Position numbers and translations under genes: made by a program. 64,000 bases of DNA from Pedosphaera parvula Ellin514 (GTDB lineage: Bacteria; Verrucomicrobiota; Verrucomicrobiia; Limisphaerales; Pedosphaeraceae): positions 1 to 64,000 of the forward strand of contig NZ_ABOX02000025.1 of the NCBI RefSeq assembly GCF_000172555.1, in the 5' to 3' direction. How positions within the stretch are numbered: position 1 is the first letter of the stretch; the number at the start of each line of letters is the position of its first letter. Of the stretch, positions 8,521-17,525 are shown one piece after another. Below the pieces are notes generated by a model. It was given only the letters and a program-made list of their open reading frames with translations, had not been told where the DNA came from and did no database searches.

Positions 8521-9016
8521 AGAGAGGACGCAGTTGCTCGCGCAGTTTGTCTAAACCGTAGCGATATCGGCTGGCCGCAGTGTTAGGTGAAAGGTCCAGG
8601 GCTTTCGCGATTTCCTCGAAGGTCAATCCTTCCCACAATTTGAGGTGAACAACCGCACGTTGTTCCGCAGGCAGTTCGCCCAATGCTTTACTCAGCGCAA
8701 CGCGAAAAGCGGCTTCATCGCGGTCGGTAGCAGGCAAGAAAACCGAATTTATCTCCAAAGCAAGCTGATCGTAATTCTTTTCGCGAGTTCCACGGCGACG
8801 AACAAGATCGATGGCAAGGTTGTGCGCCAGATGCAGAAGGAAAGCGCGTTCATCACGAACCCCTTTGAGCAATTCAGGGCGTCGTGCCAGTTTTATAAAG
8901 AGTTCTTGCAGGAGATCGCGTGTATCCGCCTCGTTGTGGGTAAAATTGAGCAGGAATGCAAAAAGCGCCTGGGCGTGTTCATCATAGAGGCGCTCAAGAT
9001 TGCTTTCTGCCGGCAT
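8504..9016 (-). CDS. ECF RNA polymerase sigma factor, copy B
   Basis: About 170 aa from the ATG at 9016 (an in-frame TTG at 9040 is a less likely start). Region 2 shows LYDEHAQALFAFLLNFTHNE followed by ADTRDLLQELFIKLARRPEL and AFLLHLAHNLAIDLVRRR. Region 4 shows LGELPAEQRAVVHLKLWEGL then TFEEIAKALDLSPNTAASRY, a clear helix-turn-helix. It belongs to the same broad class as the sigma factor at 2828-3382 but is not close in sequence, so the two probably read different promoters. It heads the second module and is separated by 55 bases from the oxidoreductase gene upstream on the same strand, so read-through from that gene is possible. Confidence 0.92.
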   Translation of the reverse strand: MPAESNLERLYDEHAQALFAFLLNFTHNEADTRDLLQELFIKLARRPELLKGVRDERAFLLHLAHNLAIDLVRRRGTREKNYDQLALEINSVFLPATDRDEAAFRVALSKALGELPAEQRAVVHLKLWEGLTFEEIAKALDLSPNTAASRYRYGLDKLREQLRPLYEEIK

Positions 9017-9071
9017 GTTCAAAGAGAAGACGCTGATCAACCGGCAAATTGTCTAAAATTCAAAAAAAAAA

Positions 9072-10127
9072 TTAGCTCAACCGAACTTCCCTGCCTGTCG
9101 CCGCCGAAGTGTAAATGGCATCCAGAACTTGTTGCACTTTCAAGGATTCTTCAACAGTAACCGCAGGCTTTTTGTCGTCTAACACACAATTCACGAAGTG
9201 TTGTATGCGATCTTCCGGCAGGGGGACCTTGGGTGCTGAGAGCTGAATGGTTTCGTATCCCAGCGGACCATTGCGGAAGAGCTTGGCGGGATAGAGTGAC
9301 AGACCGGCCGAGGTGCCCAGGAGGTCCACTCCATAATCCCGCCCTTCCGTCGGTTGATGGGCGGCCCAACTGACTTCGAAGTTGACGGTGCGGCCGCTTT
9401 TCATCTTCAGCAAAGCCACGCTGTAGTCGTCCACATCGAAAGGTTTTTTGGGATCGATTTCACTTTTGCCCCAGGTGCCGTCGCCCAAGCCCCGATTGCC
9501 GAACTTGGCAAAGGTCTGCCCCGAGACACTGGCGACGTCGAACTCGCCAAGCAAGTGCAGACAAGCATCCAACATGTGGACGCCAATATCCAGAGTCGCG
9601 CCACCACCGGACAATTTCTTTTGAGTAAACCAGGAGCCGGTGCGGGGAATGCCGCTACGCCGCAGCCAGAAGCAACGAGCATGATAAACTTCACCGAGAT
9701 CACCGCGTTGCACCGCCATTTTGGCCAGTTGCGTTTGGCGATTGAACCGAAAATTCTGTCCCACCATGATGGTGCGCCGCATTTTAGCGGCAGCATCCAC
9801 AATCCTGGCTGCCTCTTTGGCGTTCAATGCCATCGGCTTTTCAAGGAACACATGTTTACGCGCCTTAATCGCCTCCAGTGCAACCGGGGCATGCAGGTGA
9901 TTCGGCAACGCAATCGTAACGGCATCTATGTCCACCTGCTCCAGCAGTTCACGATAATCCGAGTATATCCTGGGGACACGATAGAGTTCGCCCGCTTCGC
10001 GTGCACGCGCAGGATTGCTCTCGGCGATGGCCACTGCGCCACCGCGGTGGCAATGCGAAAAGCTCTTCAGATGTTCCAAACCGATGGCGCCAGTTCCGAT
10101 CACGGCGCAGCGAAGTCTCTCAGCCAT
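9072..10127 (-). CDS. Gfo/Idh/MocA family NAD(P)-dependent oxidoreductase
   Basis: A 351-aa protein with an N-terminal Rossmann fold beginning RCAVIGTGAIGLEHLKSF and the family signature HVFLEKPMAL (about residues 92-101), whose Lys is the usual catalytic residue. The C-terminal alpha/beta substrate domain contains GGGATLDIGVHMLDACLHLL, giving the conserved Asp/His pair. Family members oxidise sugars, inositols or related polyols, or hydrolyse glycosides by an NAD-dependent route; the substrate cannot be told from sequence. No signal peptide is seen, unlike many verrucomicrobial secreted members, so it is probably cytoplasmic. It is not obviously in operon with sugar genes. Confidence 0.9.
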   Translation of the reverse strand: MAERLRCAVIGTGAIGLEHLKSFSHCHRGGAVAIAESNPARAREAGELYRVPRIYSDYRELLEQVDIDAVTIALPNHLHAPVALEAIKARKHVFLEKPMALNAKEAARIVDAAAKMRRTIMVGQNFRFNRQTQLAKMAVQRGDLGEVYHARCFWLRRSGIPRTGSWFTQKKLSGGGATLDIGVHMLDACLHLLGEFDVASVSGQTFAKFGNRGLGDGTWGKSEIDPKKPFDVDDYSVALLKMKSGRTVNFEVSWAAHQPTEGRDYGVDLLGTSAGLSLYPAKLFRNGPLGYETIQLSAPKVPLPEDRIQHFVNCVLDDKKPAVTVEESLKVQQVLDAIYTSAATGREVRLS

Positions 10128-10280
10128 AAGTGTGCGCTGTTGATGATTATTGTTGGTGCTACTCTTGGACGAGGGCTTTTTAAGGCTTTTTACTGCCAGA
10201 GGTCAATGGTCTTCTCCTAAAAACGCGCTTAGGAATTGGCGCTTGCGGAACTTTCCCCTTATCTCTAGGAAAAGAGCCGC

Positions 10281-11408
10281 GTGGTTACGGTTTTAGCCAT
10301 AATGGCCCTCTTAAGTGTGTTACTCGCTTGCTGGCAATGGGTTGCAGCATGGCGATTCCCTTTGCACACGCGCTTGCCGAACCCTTCCTTTCAACCGCCG
10401 GTGACCTTGCTGAAGCCGCTGAAAGGGTGCGATACAAAAACGGTGGAATGCCTGAAAAGCTGGCTACAACAGGATTACAAAGGCCAAGTTCAAATTTTAT
10501 TCGGAGTTGCTGCCGCAGAAGACCCTGCGTGCGAAGCAGTTAGGAAATTGATTAGCGATCATCCGGGAAGCTACATCCAACTCGTTATCTGCAAAGAGGC
10601 TCTGGGTTTTAACGCTAAAGTATCCACTCTCATCCAACTATCTCGACTCGCCAGGCACGAAATTATTAGCGTCAGTGACGCAGATGTGTTGGTTTCCACC
10701 GATTTTCTGAAAAATGCGGTGGCTCCTTTGGAAAATGCGAACACGGGCCTGGTGAACTGCTTTTATCGTCTCGCGAATCCTTCCAATCTGGCGATGCATT
10801 GGGAGGCGATTGCCATCAATGCCGATTTCTGGAGTCAGGTGTTGCAGGGCCAAAATCTGCAGCCACTCGATTTTGCTTTGGGAGCCGTGATGACCACACG
10901 TCGAGCGCAGCTAAAGAGTATAGGGGGTTTCGAGGCTTTGGCTGATTATTTGGCGGATGATTTTCAACTTGGCAACCGAATCGCCAAGACCGGAAAAGAA
11001 ATAGTGATCAGTCCCATCGTCGTTGATTGCCTGTCGCATCCCATGGGCTGGAAGGAAGTCTGGGCACATCAACTCCGCTGGGCACGAACCATTCGAGTCA
11101 GTAAGCCCGCACCCTATGCGATGAGCATCATCAGCAATCCCACTTTGTGGCCTCTAGCCTGGTACATCATGCAACCAACACACCGAGTGCTGCTTTTTCT
11201 CGCCATCTCCCTGCTGGCCCGCATTCTTATGGCGGAAACGCTTCAGAGCAGATTTAACAAGGATGGCCAGCGAAATCACTGTTGGCTGGCACCCATCAAA
11301 GATATCCTTCAGTTTGGCATTTGGATGCAGGCATTTTTTGGCAATAGCATTCTTTGGCGCGGACAGAGGTATCACCTCCAAAAAGACGGTACACTACAGA
11401 AGGTGTAG
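10281..11408 (+). CDS. hpnI: HpnI-like membrane glycosyltransferase (ceramide-glucosyltransferase type)
   Basis: A 375-aa GT2/GT21-type enzyme starting at GTG 10281 with AGGAAAAGAG upstream. An N-terminal span (about residues 1-23) is followed by VTLLKPLKGCD, then the nucleotide-sugar metal site SVSDADVLVSTDF (D-x-D), the acceptor region with DDFQLGNRIA, and the late motif HQLRWARTIR (the Q..RW signature of processive and GT21 enzymes). C-terminal hydrophobic segments lie around residues 290-320. In hopanoid producers HpnI transfers N-acetylglucosamine to bacteriohopanetetrol. Assignment to HpnI rather than to a ceramide glucosyltransferase rests on the presence of hpnH and hpnJ about 20 kb away; HpnK is not seen here. 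Confidence 0.78.
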   Translation: MVTVLAIMALLSVLLACWQWVAAWRFPLHTRLPNPSFQPPVTLLKPLKGCDTKTVECLKSWLQQDYKGQVQILFGVAAAEDPACEAVRKLISDHPGSYIQLVICKEALGFNAKVSTLIQLSRLARHEIISVSDADVLVSTDFLKNAVAPLENANTGLVNCFYRLANPSNLAMHWEAIAINADFWSQVLQGQNLQPLDFALGAVMTTRRAQLKSIGGFEALADYLADDFQLGNRIAKTGKEIVISPIVVDCLSHPMGWKEVWAHQLRWARTIRVSKPAPYAMSIISNPTLWPLAWYIMQPTHRVLLFLAISLLARILMAETLQSRFNKDGQRNHCWLAPIKDILQFGIWMQAFFGNSILWRGQRYHLQKDGTLQKV

Positions 11409-11585
11409 ATGCCGAAGGAGCTTCACAAGTATTATTACGCGTCCGTACAGTTGGGCGTAAAATCCAATTTTTCACAAGGCTACAGTGCTATTTATATTGC
11501 TTTTCTTAGAGCGTTAACCTAGAAGATGGATTCAATTTTTACATGAAAGCCAGGGTAAATTTCCCATAAAACCTTTAAACAAAGT

Positions 11586-14500
11586 ATGAGCCCAACCAAA
11601 AGCCTAAATACCAAGGGAGTCGTGCAAGTGCTGGCAATCACGCTGGCATTAGCAGGACTGCAACCATCCGCGAAAGCCGTCCCGTACGCTTCCGGTATTA
11701 TCAACAACTCAGGAACCATCTCATTCATCTTGAATGAGGATGCCGATAATGTGAAGGTTATTTTCAACAACGCTACCAGCACCAACGATCTGGGAGCGCT
11801 GAGCAAAGGCACACAGTCCTTCAACTTGGGTGCTGCCACGAATTTTCAAATTGTGGTCAAAAAAGTGAGCACCCAGGGATTCGTCACCGCTAATGGAACT
11901 AACGCCCCTGTGTTCCAAACCAGCAAGGATACAAATGCGCTGCTAAACTTTTCAACACCTCGAGGACTTGCGATTAATCAGAATCCAAGCAGTCCCTACT
12001 TCGGCCGGGTTTACGTGGCTAACTCTTCCACCACCACCACCACCTCCAACAATGTTTCCCGAGTAACAGGTGACGGGATTTACATGTTGAATGCGGACCA
12101 AACGGATGCTCTGGGCTTGGGAGATACAGCCAGCACGGGCGGACTGGATTTCACTAGTGGCGCCCTGGCAGCACCTTGGAAATTAATGGTGGGACAGGAT
12201 GATACTCTTTATGTCGCCGACTGGAGTGATGCCACAGGTAACCTGTATTACACCGACCCGAATGTGATTTCAGGGGGACCAGTGCTGAGACCGCTCTCTG
12301 CGCTGGGAACAGCCGCCGTCCCAGTCGGCACAGCGAATACCCATGGCAGCATCGGAGCAACCTTCGTCGAAGGCTCTCTTGCGGCGGGGAATATGAAGGT
12401 ATACACAATCGACGAAGATCTCCAGTCGGACAAAACAACCACGACCAAAAACCAGGAACAGAGTCTCTGGCGTTACGACGTGTTAGGCGGTCCACTGCCC
12501 TATGACTCTGATGCTACACGCGTTTGGACCCCGACCTCCAAGGAAGGCATCACCTTTACCGGTACAATCTATGTGGACATGGACAGAGGCGCAGATGGCA
12601 AATTTTATACTTCCACATACCGCATCAACGGACTTGAAGGCGGCGTTATTGTTCATGATTCAACTGGGAGCACCACCCTTTTTAACTCCTATTTTGTGAG
12701 CACAAACCTCCTGGCAAGCACTTCGGCCGCCGACCTGCTCAGACAAACCATGGCAGTGGCCGTATCAGCCGACCAGAAATTTTTGGCAGTTGTACGCGAT
12801 GACAGCAGAACATGGATTCTGCCGTTAACCAACGGGGTGCCGGACCTCTCCAAACGTCTGTGGTTAAATTCATTCAGCTCCATCCTTTATGCGCGCGCCT
12901 TGAAGTTCGATGCAGCTGGGAACCTTTACATTCTCAGCGGCTGCACCGGGAGTAGTCCCTCATCAAGCACGGGCCCAGGCACGGGTGCACAAGTCTTGCG
13001 CATTTTCTCACCTGGCGGGACCACGATCGCAACCACGGGTAATGATATCACCGGCACAAACGGGACCTTCTCCGTTTCAAGAATCGATCCCGACATCGCC
13101 ATCCAGCCGCAAAATGTTACTGTCAATGCAGGCGTTAATGCGACCTTTTCAGTCAACGCTACCGGCGTCGGTACACTCAAATACCAATGGACATTTAATG
13201 GAGCAAACATAGCCGGAGCAACAGCCAGCACCTTTACCCGCACAGCGGCTCAGAATAATGCAGCTACTGTGGGCAATTACTCGGTGATCATTACCAACGC
13301 TGCTGGAACAACCTCCATCACCAGCTCGGTGGTATCTCTGACGGTGGTCGATACGGCACCTCTTATTACATTGCAACCTGTTGGACTTACCAACGCTGCC
13401 GGCACCCCTACCGCTCCCAAGCTCACGGTCACCGCCACTGGAACAACGAACATCACTTATCAATGGCGCTTGAACGGAACCAACCTTTCTGGAGCAACTA
13501 CCACAGCCCTGACGCTCAGCAATGCACAGGCCGAGCAATCCGGACCTTACACGGTTGTATTGACGAACCCGCTTGGCACCACAACCAGCTCAGTGGCCAA
13601 CGTGCTCATTACCAATACGCCTCCCGTATTTAATCTCCAACCCAAGAGTCAGACGGTGAATGCTGGTGTCAACGTCACATTTACAGCGTCACTTACCCAG
13701 GCTTCATCCAATAACCTTGCCTTCCAATGGACCCTGAATGGGACGGACATCGCCGGCGCCACTGGCACCAGCTATGTCCTCAATGACGTGCAAGTCATAA
13801 GCTCAGGCACCTATACCGTGACAGTTACCAACCTCTTCGGCCCCATCACTTCCACAAATGCAGTGCTGACGGTGAATGACACGGCACCAATCCTATCGAC
13901 CCAACCCAAGAGCCAGAGCACCGGTGCTGGCTCCAGTGTTACGTTTACGGTGACCTCGTCCGCCGGAACCGACCCCCGCGTCTACCAGTGGCTATATGAA
14001 GGGGTCAGTATTACTGACGCAACCAACAGTTCCTTGACATTGACGAACATCCAGTTCAGCGATGCCGGCAACTACAGTGTCTATGTCGCTAATCCGATCA
14101 ACTTTACATTCAGCACCAATGCCCTTCTCACGGTGACCAATCGGGCTCCGATCATCACGGCGGCACCAGTGGGTGTCTCCACAAACATTGGTAGCAGTGG
14201 AAGCTTCACCATCTATGCCAATGGCGCGACCAATCTGACTTACCAGTGGTCGTTCGCCGGCAATGACCTCGCTGGAGCGACGGATTCCACGCTCAATCTG
14301 AGCAATGTCCAGCTCGCAGATGCTGGCTTCTACACTGTGGTTGTGGGCAGTGGCGCTGGAACTTACTTCACCACCAATTCGGCCGCGCAATTGGCGGTAA
14401 CCATTCCCGCAACCCCGGGCACAGGTACTGGTTTGCGCGGTGATTACTACACCATCCAGGCACAAACCTTCACCAACGCGCCGACGTTGACCCGGATCGA

Positions 14501-15065
14501 TACCAATATCGACTTCAACTTCGGCACCGGTTCACCTGACCCGAGCATCTCTGTGGATCGCTTCACTGTCCGCTGGACGGGCAAAGTGCAGCCGCTCTAC
14601 AGCCAGGATTACACCTTCTACACCCGTTCGGATGATGGGGCGAGATTGTGGATCAATGGACAACTGGTGGTGAACCACTGGGCCAGCCAGTCCGTCACCG
14701 AATGGGCAAGTGCTCCAGTAACACTGACAGCGGGCCAGAAGTATGACCTACTGATGGAATACTTCGAAGGCACGAGCACGGCGGAAGTCCATCTAAGCTG
14801 GTCCAGCACCAGTCAGTTAAAGTCAGTCATTCCGATGACTCAGCTGTATCCCGCAGCCACTGGTTCGGCTCTGACTCCGACATTAAGCTCCAGTTTCAAC
14901 GGCACCAACTCGGTGTTTAACTGGACTGGATCATACACCTTACAGACTGCCATCAGCGTTGCTGGCCCCTGGACCAACGCAGCGGCGCTGGGTGCTGGGC
15001 CCTTTACCTACACCAACTCGCAATCGGCTGACACCCAGCGGTTTTTCCGTCTGAAAGCCAATTAA
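11586..15065 (+). CDS. Large secreted Ig-like/PA14 domain protein, 1159 aa
   Basis: Signal peptide at about residues 1-31 (hydrophobic run VVQVLAITLALAGL, cleavage near AKA). Residues ~120-490 read as a propeller-like region with strands such as GRVYVANSS, TLYVADWSD and GNLYILSG. Five Ig-like repeats follow from about residues 505 to 940; each opens with a QP...VNAG-type stretch, has a central YQW and ends with G.Y.V.VTN. A PA14 domain (about 945-1090; RGDYYT, SDDGARLWINGQLV, HLSW) suggests carbohydrate binding. The last ~70 residues contain an S...W.N segment and end FFRLKAN, like the ends of two other local proteins. It is probably an adhesin or glycan-binding surface protein; no enzymatic centre is visible. 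Expression is monocistronic, closed by a strong terminator. Confidence 0.88.
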   Translation: MSPTKSLNTKGVVQVLAITLALAGLQPSAKAVPYASGIINNSGTISFILNEDADNVKVIFNNATSTNDLGALSKGTQSFNLGAATNFQIVVKKVSTQGFVTANGTNAPVFQTSKDTNALLNFSTPRGLAINQNPSSPYFGRVYVANSSTTTTTSNNVSRVTGDGIYMLNADQTDALGLGDTASTGGLDFTSGALAAPWKLMVGQDDTLYVADWSDATGNLYYTDPNVISGGPVLRPLSALGTAAVPVGTANTHGSIGATFVEGSLAAGNMKVYTIDEDLQSDKTTTTKNQEQSLWRYDVLGGPLPYDSDATRVWTPTSKEGITFTGTIYVDMDRGADGKFYTSTYRINGLEGGVIVHDSTGSTTLFNSYFVSTNLLASTSAADLLRQTMAVAVSADQKFLAVVRDDSRTWILPLTNGVPDLSKRLWLNSFSSILYARALKFDAAGNLYILSGCTGSSPSSSTGPGTGAQVLRIFSPGGTTIATTGNDITGTNGTFSVSRIDPDIAIQPQNVTVNAGVNATFSVNATGVGTLKYQWTFNGANIAGATASTFTRTAAQNNAATVGNYSVIITNAAGTTSITSSVVSLTVVDTAPLITLQPVGLTNAAGTPTAPKLTVTATGTTNITYQWRLNGTNLSGATTTALTLSNAQAEQSGPYTVVLTNPLGTTTSSVANVLITNTPPVFNLQPKSQTVNAGVNVTFTASLTQASSNNLAFQWTLNGTDIAGATGTSYVLNDVQVISSGTYTVTVTNLFGPITSTNAVLTVNDTAPILSTQPKSQSTGAGSSVTFTVTSSAGTDPRVYQWLYEGVSITDATNSSLTLTNIQFSDAGNYSVYVANPINFTFSTNALLTVTNRAPIITAAPVGVSTNIGSSGSFTIYANGATNLTYQWSFAGNDLAGATDSTLNLSNVQLADAGFYTVVVGSGAGTYFTTNSAAQLAVTIPATPGTGTGLRGDYYTIQAQTFTNAPTLTRIDTNIDFNFGTGSPDPSISVDRFTVRWTGKVQPLYSQDYTFYTRSDDGARLWINGQLVVNHWASQSVTEWASAPVTLTAGQKYDLLMEYFEGTSTAEVHLSWSSTSQLKSVIPMTQLYPAATGSALTPTLSSSFNGTNSVFNWTGSYTLQTAISVAGPWTNAAALGAGPFTYTNSQSADTQRFFRLKAN

Positions 15066-15102
15066 TCCAAAGCACCTTCAAAGGTGCAGTGCTTAAATCT
15101 AA

Positions 15103-15132
15103 GGACGCCGGCAACGGCGTCCTTTTTCTTTT
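15103..15132 (+). terminator. Rho-independent terminator of the Ig/PA14 gene
   Basis: GGACGCCG (15103-15110), a GCAA loop of the GNRA type, and CGGCGTCC (15115-15122) form a perfect 8-bp stem, followed by TTTTTCTTTT. It lies 38 bases past the stop codon. A weaker hairpin, GCACCTT/AAGGTGC at 15072-15087, precedes it. Confidence 0.9.
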
Positions 15133-15527
15133 AAATAATATGGCGATTCATTACAAAATGGCATAAGTAACTTAGGAAGCTTCAAACGTGCGACCACGAT
15201 TGCCTCTCGCGAACCTCCATTGGAACAGGCCGAAATCCGGCTCTCAGTTTACCAGCCAGTTTCGATGAACCAGCAGGAGAACCGCGCAGAACCGCTCAAA
15301 GTCTGACGCTAATTATTACACCCATCAGCGTCCCAGTTGTAATCCAACCTTACATGCAAGAATTACACAAATATGTAGTAGTAATTAAGGCGAGTAAGAG
15401 GGTTTACTGTTATGAGTATTGGGAACCGGAGATGTAATAAGTCGGCTAAGACTGGTGTTTACGATTTATTAAAGAAAATCGGAAGACAAGCTGGAAGCCG
15501 CAAAACAAAAAAATTTAACCTGTTACT
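15133..15527. other. Intergenic region without a supported gene
   Basis: This stretch holds no convincing coding frame. The region just before 15528 is AT-rich and contains AATTAC and GTAATT as a short inverted pair around 15360-15385; it probably carries the promoter of the small basic protein. No clear -35/-10 pair can be fixed by eye. Confidence 0.5.
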
Positions 15528-15914
15528 ATGTCAAATTCAATTGCCACTTTGTCCTTGGAACAGCTCAAACGAGCTGTCCATGTGCGGGAGCAGATCGAAA
15601 CGCTGACTCTCGAGCTAAACCAGATTCTGGGTTTGTCTCCGCTAACATACACTCGCGGTGGAAACCGTGGGAGTCAGAATGGCCTGCATGGGCTGAATGG
15701 CAGTAAAAGAAATCTCAGCCCAGCTGCCCGGGAAAGAATTGCAGCCGCCCAACGTATCCGCTGGGCCAAGTACAACGCCGCCAAGCCCCAAAAGGCAGTC
15801 GCGGCCGGAAAGAACCGTCTCTCTGCCGCCGGAAGGGCGAAGGTCGCAGCGGCAGTCACTGCGCGTTGGGCCAGGTTTCGCGCCATGAAAGCGAAATCAA
15901 ACCAGCCCAATTGA
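15528..15914 (+). CDS. Small basic protein with helical RWAK repeats
   Basis: A 128-aa, strongly basic protein. The N-terminal third contains a helix (LEQLKRAVHVREQIETLTLE) that could be a short coiled coil. It is followed by a Gly/Asn-rich linker and two similar basic helical units, SPAARERIAAAQRIRWAKYN and SAAGRAKVAAAVTARWARFR, about 50 residues apart. The pattern A..R...A...R.RWA suggests nucleic-acid binding, like small histone-H1-like or DNA-compacting proteins, but no named domain is recognised. It is monocistronic and closed by its own terminator. The role is inferred only from composition and repeat pattern. Confidence 0.75.
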   Translation: MSNSIATLSLEQLKRAVHVREQIETLTLELNQILGLSPLTYTRGGNRGSQNGLHGLNGSKRNLSPAARERIAAAQRIRWAKYNAAKPQKAVAAGKNRLSAAGRAKVAAAVTARWARFRAMKAKSNQPN

Positions 15915-15939
15915 TTATTTAGTTTATTAGACTCGTGGT

Positions 15940-15977
15940 ATCGGCCAGTTCCTAAAACGAACTGGCCGATTTTACTT
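15940..15977 (+). terminator. Rho-independent terminator after the small basic protein
   Basis: ATCGGCCAGTTC (15940-15951) and GAACTGGCCGAT (15959-15970) form a perfect 12-bp stem with a 7-base loop, followed by TTTACTT. The stem is symmetric and could also stop transcripts from the minus-strand remnant next to it. Confidence 0.85.
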
Positions 15978-15988
15978 CGCAGGCCTTG

Positions 15989-16440
15989 TTACGGAGCAGT
16001 AACACGGTAAAAATGCAGCGGATTATTGGTGTAAACCGCTTCGTTGAATTGCAGCGCTCCATCACTGCTATTCAAAGTCGCCAGAGGAGTCCAATTCATC
16101 AGGTTCGTCGAAGTTTGGACAACATGGTTTGTCCCGGGCGCACCGTTCGCCGTAAGATTCATCATCCTGTTGGCCAGCAACAAGTCCGCAATCTTTAGTT
16201 GAGTTACTGTGAGCATGGCCCCTGCACTGGCGACACTGCCGGCAGCATTGGTTACCTGCACAGAATAATTGCCCGCATTGCCGTCAAAACGTTTGATAGA
16301 GTAAAGGTGCTGTTTGTGGCACCTATAATACTGGAATTATTATATCGCCACTGACAGGCGAAAGGAGCTGTTCCGCTCACCCCAGCTGCAAAAGAGGTGC
16401 TGGCCCAACATTGTTTGTTCAAGTTGGGGTTGAACCGTGA
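15989..16440 (-). pseudogene. Frameshifted remnant of an Ig-like domain secreted protein
   Basis: The minus strand from about 16440 to the stop at 15989 encodes the end of an Ig-type protein in three different frames. One frame gives VTVQPQLEQTMLG, the next gives ASTSFAAGVSGTAPFACQW and continues to STFTLSNV, and the third resumes at DGNAGNYSVQVTNAAGSV and runs to the terminal HFYRVTAP. Read across two frameshifts (near 16400 and 16290) this is one Ig domain plus a C-terminal module, matching the domain style of the intact gene at 11586-15065. No upstream part of the gene is visible beyond about 16440, so it is a 5'-truncated and frameshifted remnant. The 90-residue open frame at 15989-16261 alone should not be taken as a gene. 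Confidence 0.7.
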
Positions 16441-16548
16441 CCAAAGGTGGATTTACCTGGTCAAGACTCGAGGATTATCAACGATGCAGGCTGGAACACG
16501 CTAAATCTTTCGCCTTTGCTTGCGCCACCAAACTGATACAAATCCGGC

Positions 16549-17364
16549 ATGTCTGCGAAACTGACAATTGGCTTTCTGGGTGCCGGCAAGATGGGGACCG
16601 CTTTGGCGAAAGGTTTTATTCAAGCCGGACTGGTATCGGCCGAGCAAATAATCGCGAGCGATCCAATCGAAGCGGCCGGCAAGTCCTTCGCCAAAGAAGT
16701 TGGAGCCAAAGTCACTTCGTCCAACGTTGAAGTTGCCAGATTTGCCAACGTCCTGCTGCTGGCCGTCAAACCGGATCAGGTCAGCGGAGTGCTCGCGGAA
16801 ATTCGGGATCAATTTACCAAAGATCACCTGATCATCTCCATAGCTGCTGGTGTGCCTTTGGCGAAGATTGAAGCGGGACTTCCCGCAAATTCACGGGCCA
16901 TCCGCGTAATGCCCAACACCCCGGCAATCGTCGGCCAATCGGCCACTGCCTACGCCTTCGGTAAATCCACCACTCCGGAGGATGGACAATTGGCCCAGAA
17001 ACTTTTTTCGGCGGTTGGCGTTGCTTTCCAAGTTAAAGAAGCGTTGCTCGATGCGGTGACGGGGTTGAGCGGCAGCGGACCTGCTTATGTGTATATGATC
17101 ATTGAAGCGCTGAGTGATGGCGGAGTTGCTTCAGGCTTGCCGCGTGATATTGCGACGAAATTGGCGGCCCAAACCCTTCTGGGCGGCGCGAAGATGGTGC
17201 TTGAGACTGGCATGCATCCCGGTGCGCTCAAGGACATGGTTACGAGTCCGGGTGGGACTACGATCGAGGGTGTGCACGAACTCGAGAAGGGTCAGTTGCG
17301 CGGCACCTTGATGAACGCTGTCCGTGCCGCTACGGAAAAGTCAAAAAAATTAGGTCAGGGATGA
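16549..17364 (+). CDS. proC: Pyrroline-5-carboxylate reductase
   Basis: A 271-aa enzyme of the usual length that reduces 1-pyrroline-5-carboxylate to L-proline with NAD(P)H in the cytoplasm. The N-terminal dinucleotide fold begins IGFLGAGKMGTALAKGF. Further signatures are VLLAVKPDQV, the RVMPNTPA loop, and the C-terminal dimerisation domain with DAVTGLSGSGPAYVYMIIEA and the family signature DMVTSPGGTTIEGVHELE. It begins just after the Ig-gene remnant, and the next gene follows 161 bases downstream on the same strand. Confidence 0.96.
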   Translation: MSAKLTIGFLGAGKMGTALAKGFIQAGLVSAEQIIASDPIEAAGKSFAKEVGAKVTSSNVEVARFANVLLLAVKPDQVSGVLAEIRDQFTKDHLIISIAAGVPLAKIEAGLPANSRAIRVMPNTPAIVGQSATAYAFGKSTTPEDGQLAQKLFSAVGVAFQVKEALLDAVTGLSGSGPAYVYMIIEALSDGGVASGLPRDIATKLAAQTLLGGAKMVLETGMHPGALKDMVTSPGGTTIEGVHELEKGQLRGTLMNAVRAATEKSKKLGQG

Positions 17365-17525
17365 GGCTCCTTCCATGTGAACTCAGCGAATGTGGAGCAT
17401 TGCGGAGTTACAACACCGAGGGTGTTGGTAAGCGCAGGTCGCGTTGCGAGATAGTCTTTTAGAAACGCGCATGGTTCGTCCTCAGCCAGGCAGAAATTCG
17501 AATTATAAAGCAGACGCACAGGAAT

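Noticed and set aside
9354-10220. Long 288-codon plus-strand frame
   Set aside because: It is antisense to a Gfo/Idh/MocA gene with complete motifs; no recognisable domain.
15412-15606. 64-codon frame before the small basic protein
   Set aside because: It overlaps the start of the basic-protein gene in another frame and has no motif; the second frame has repeats and a terminator.
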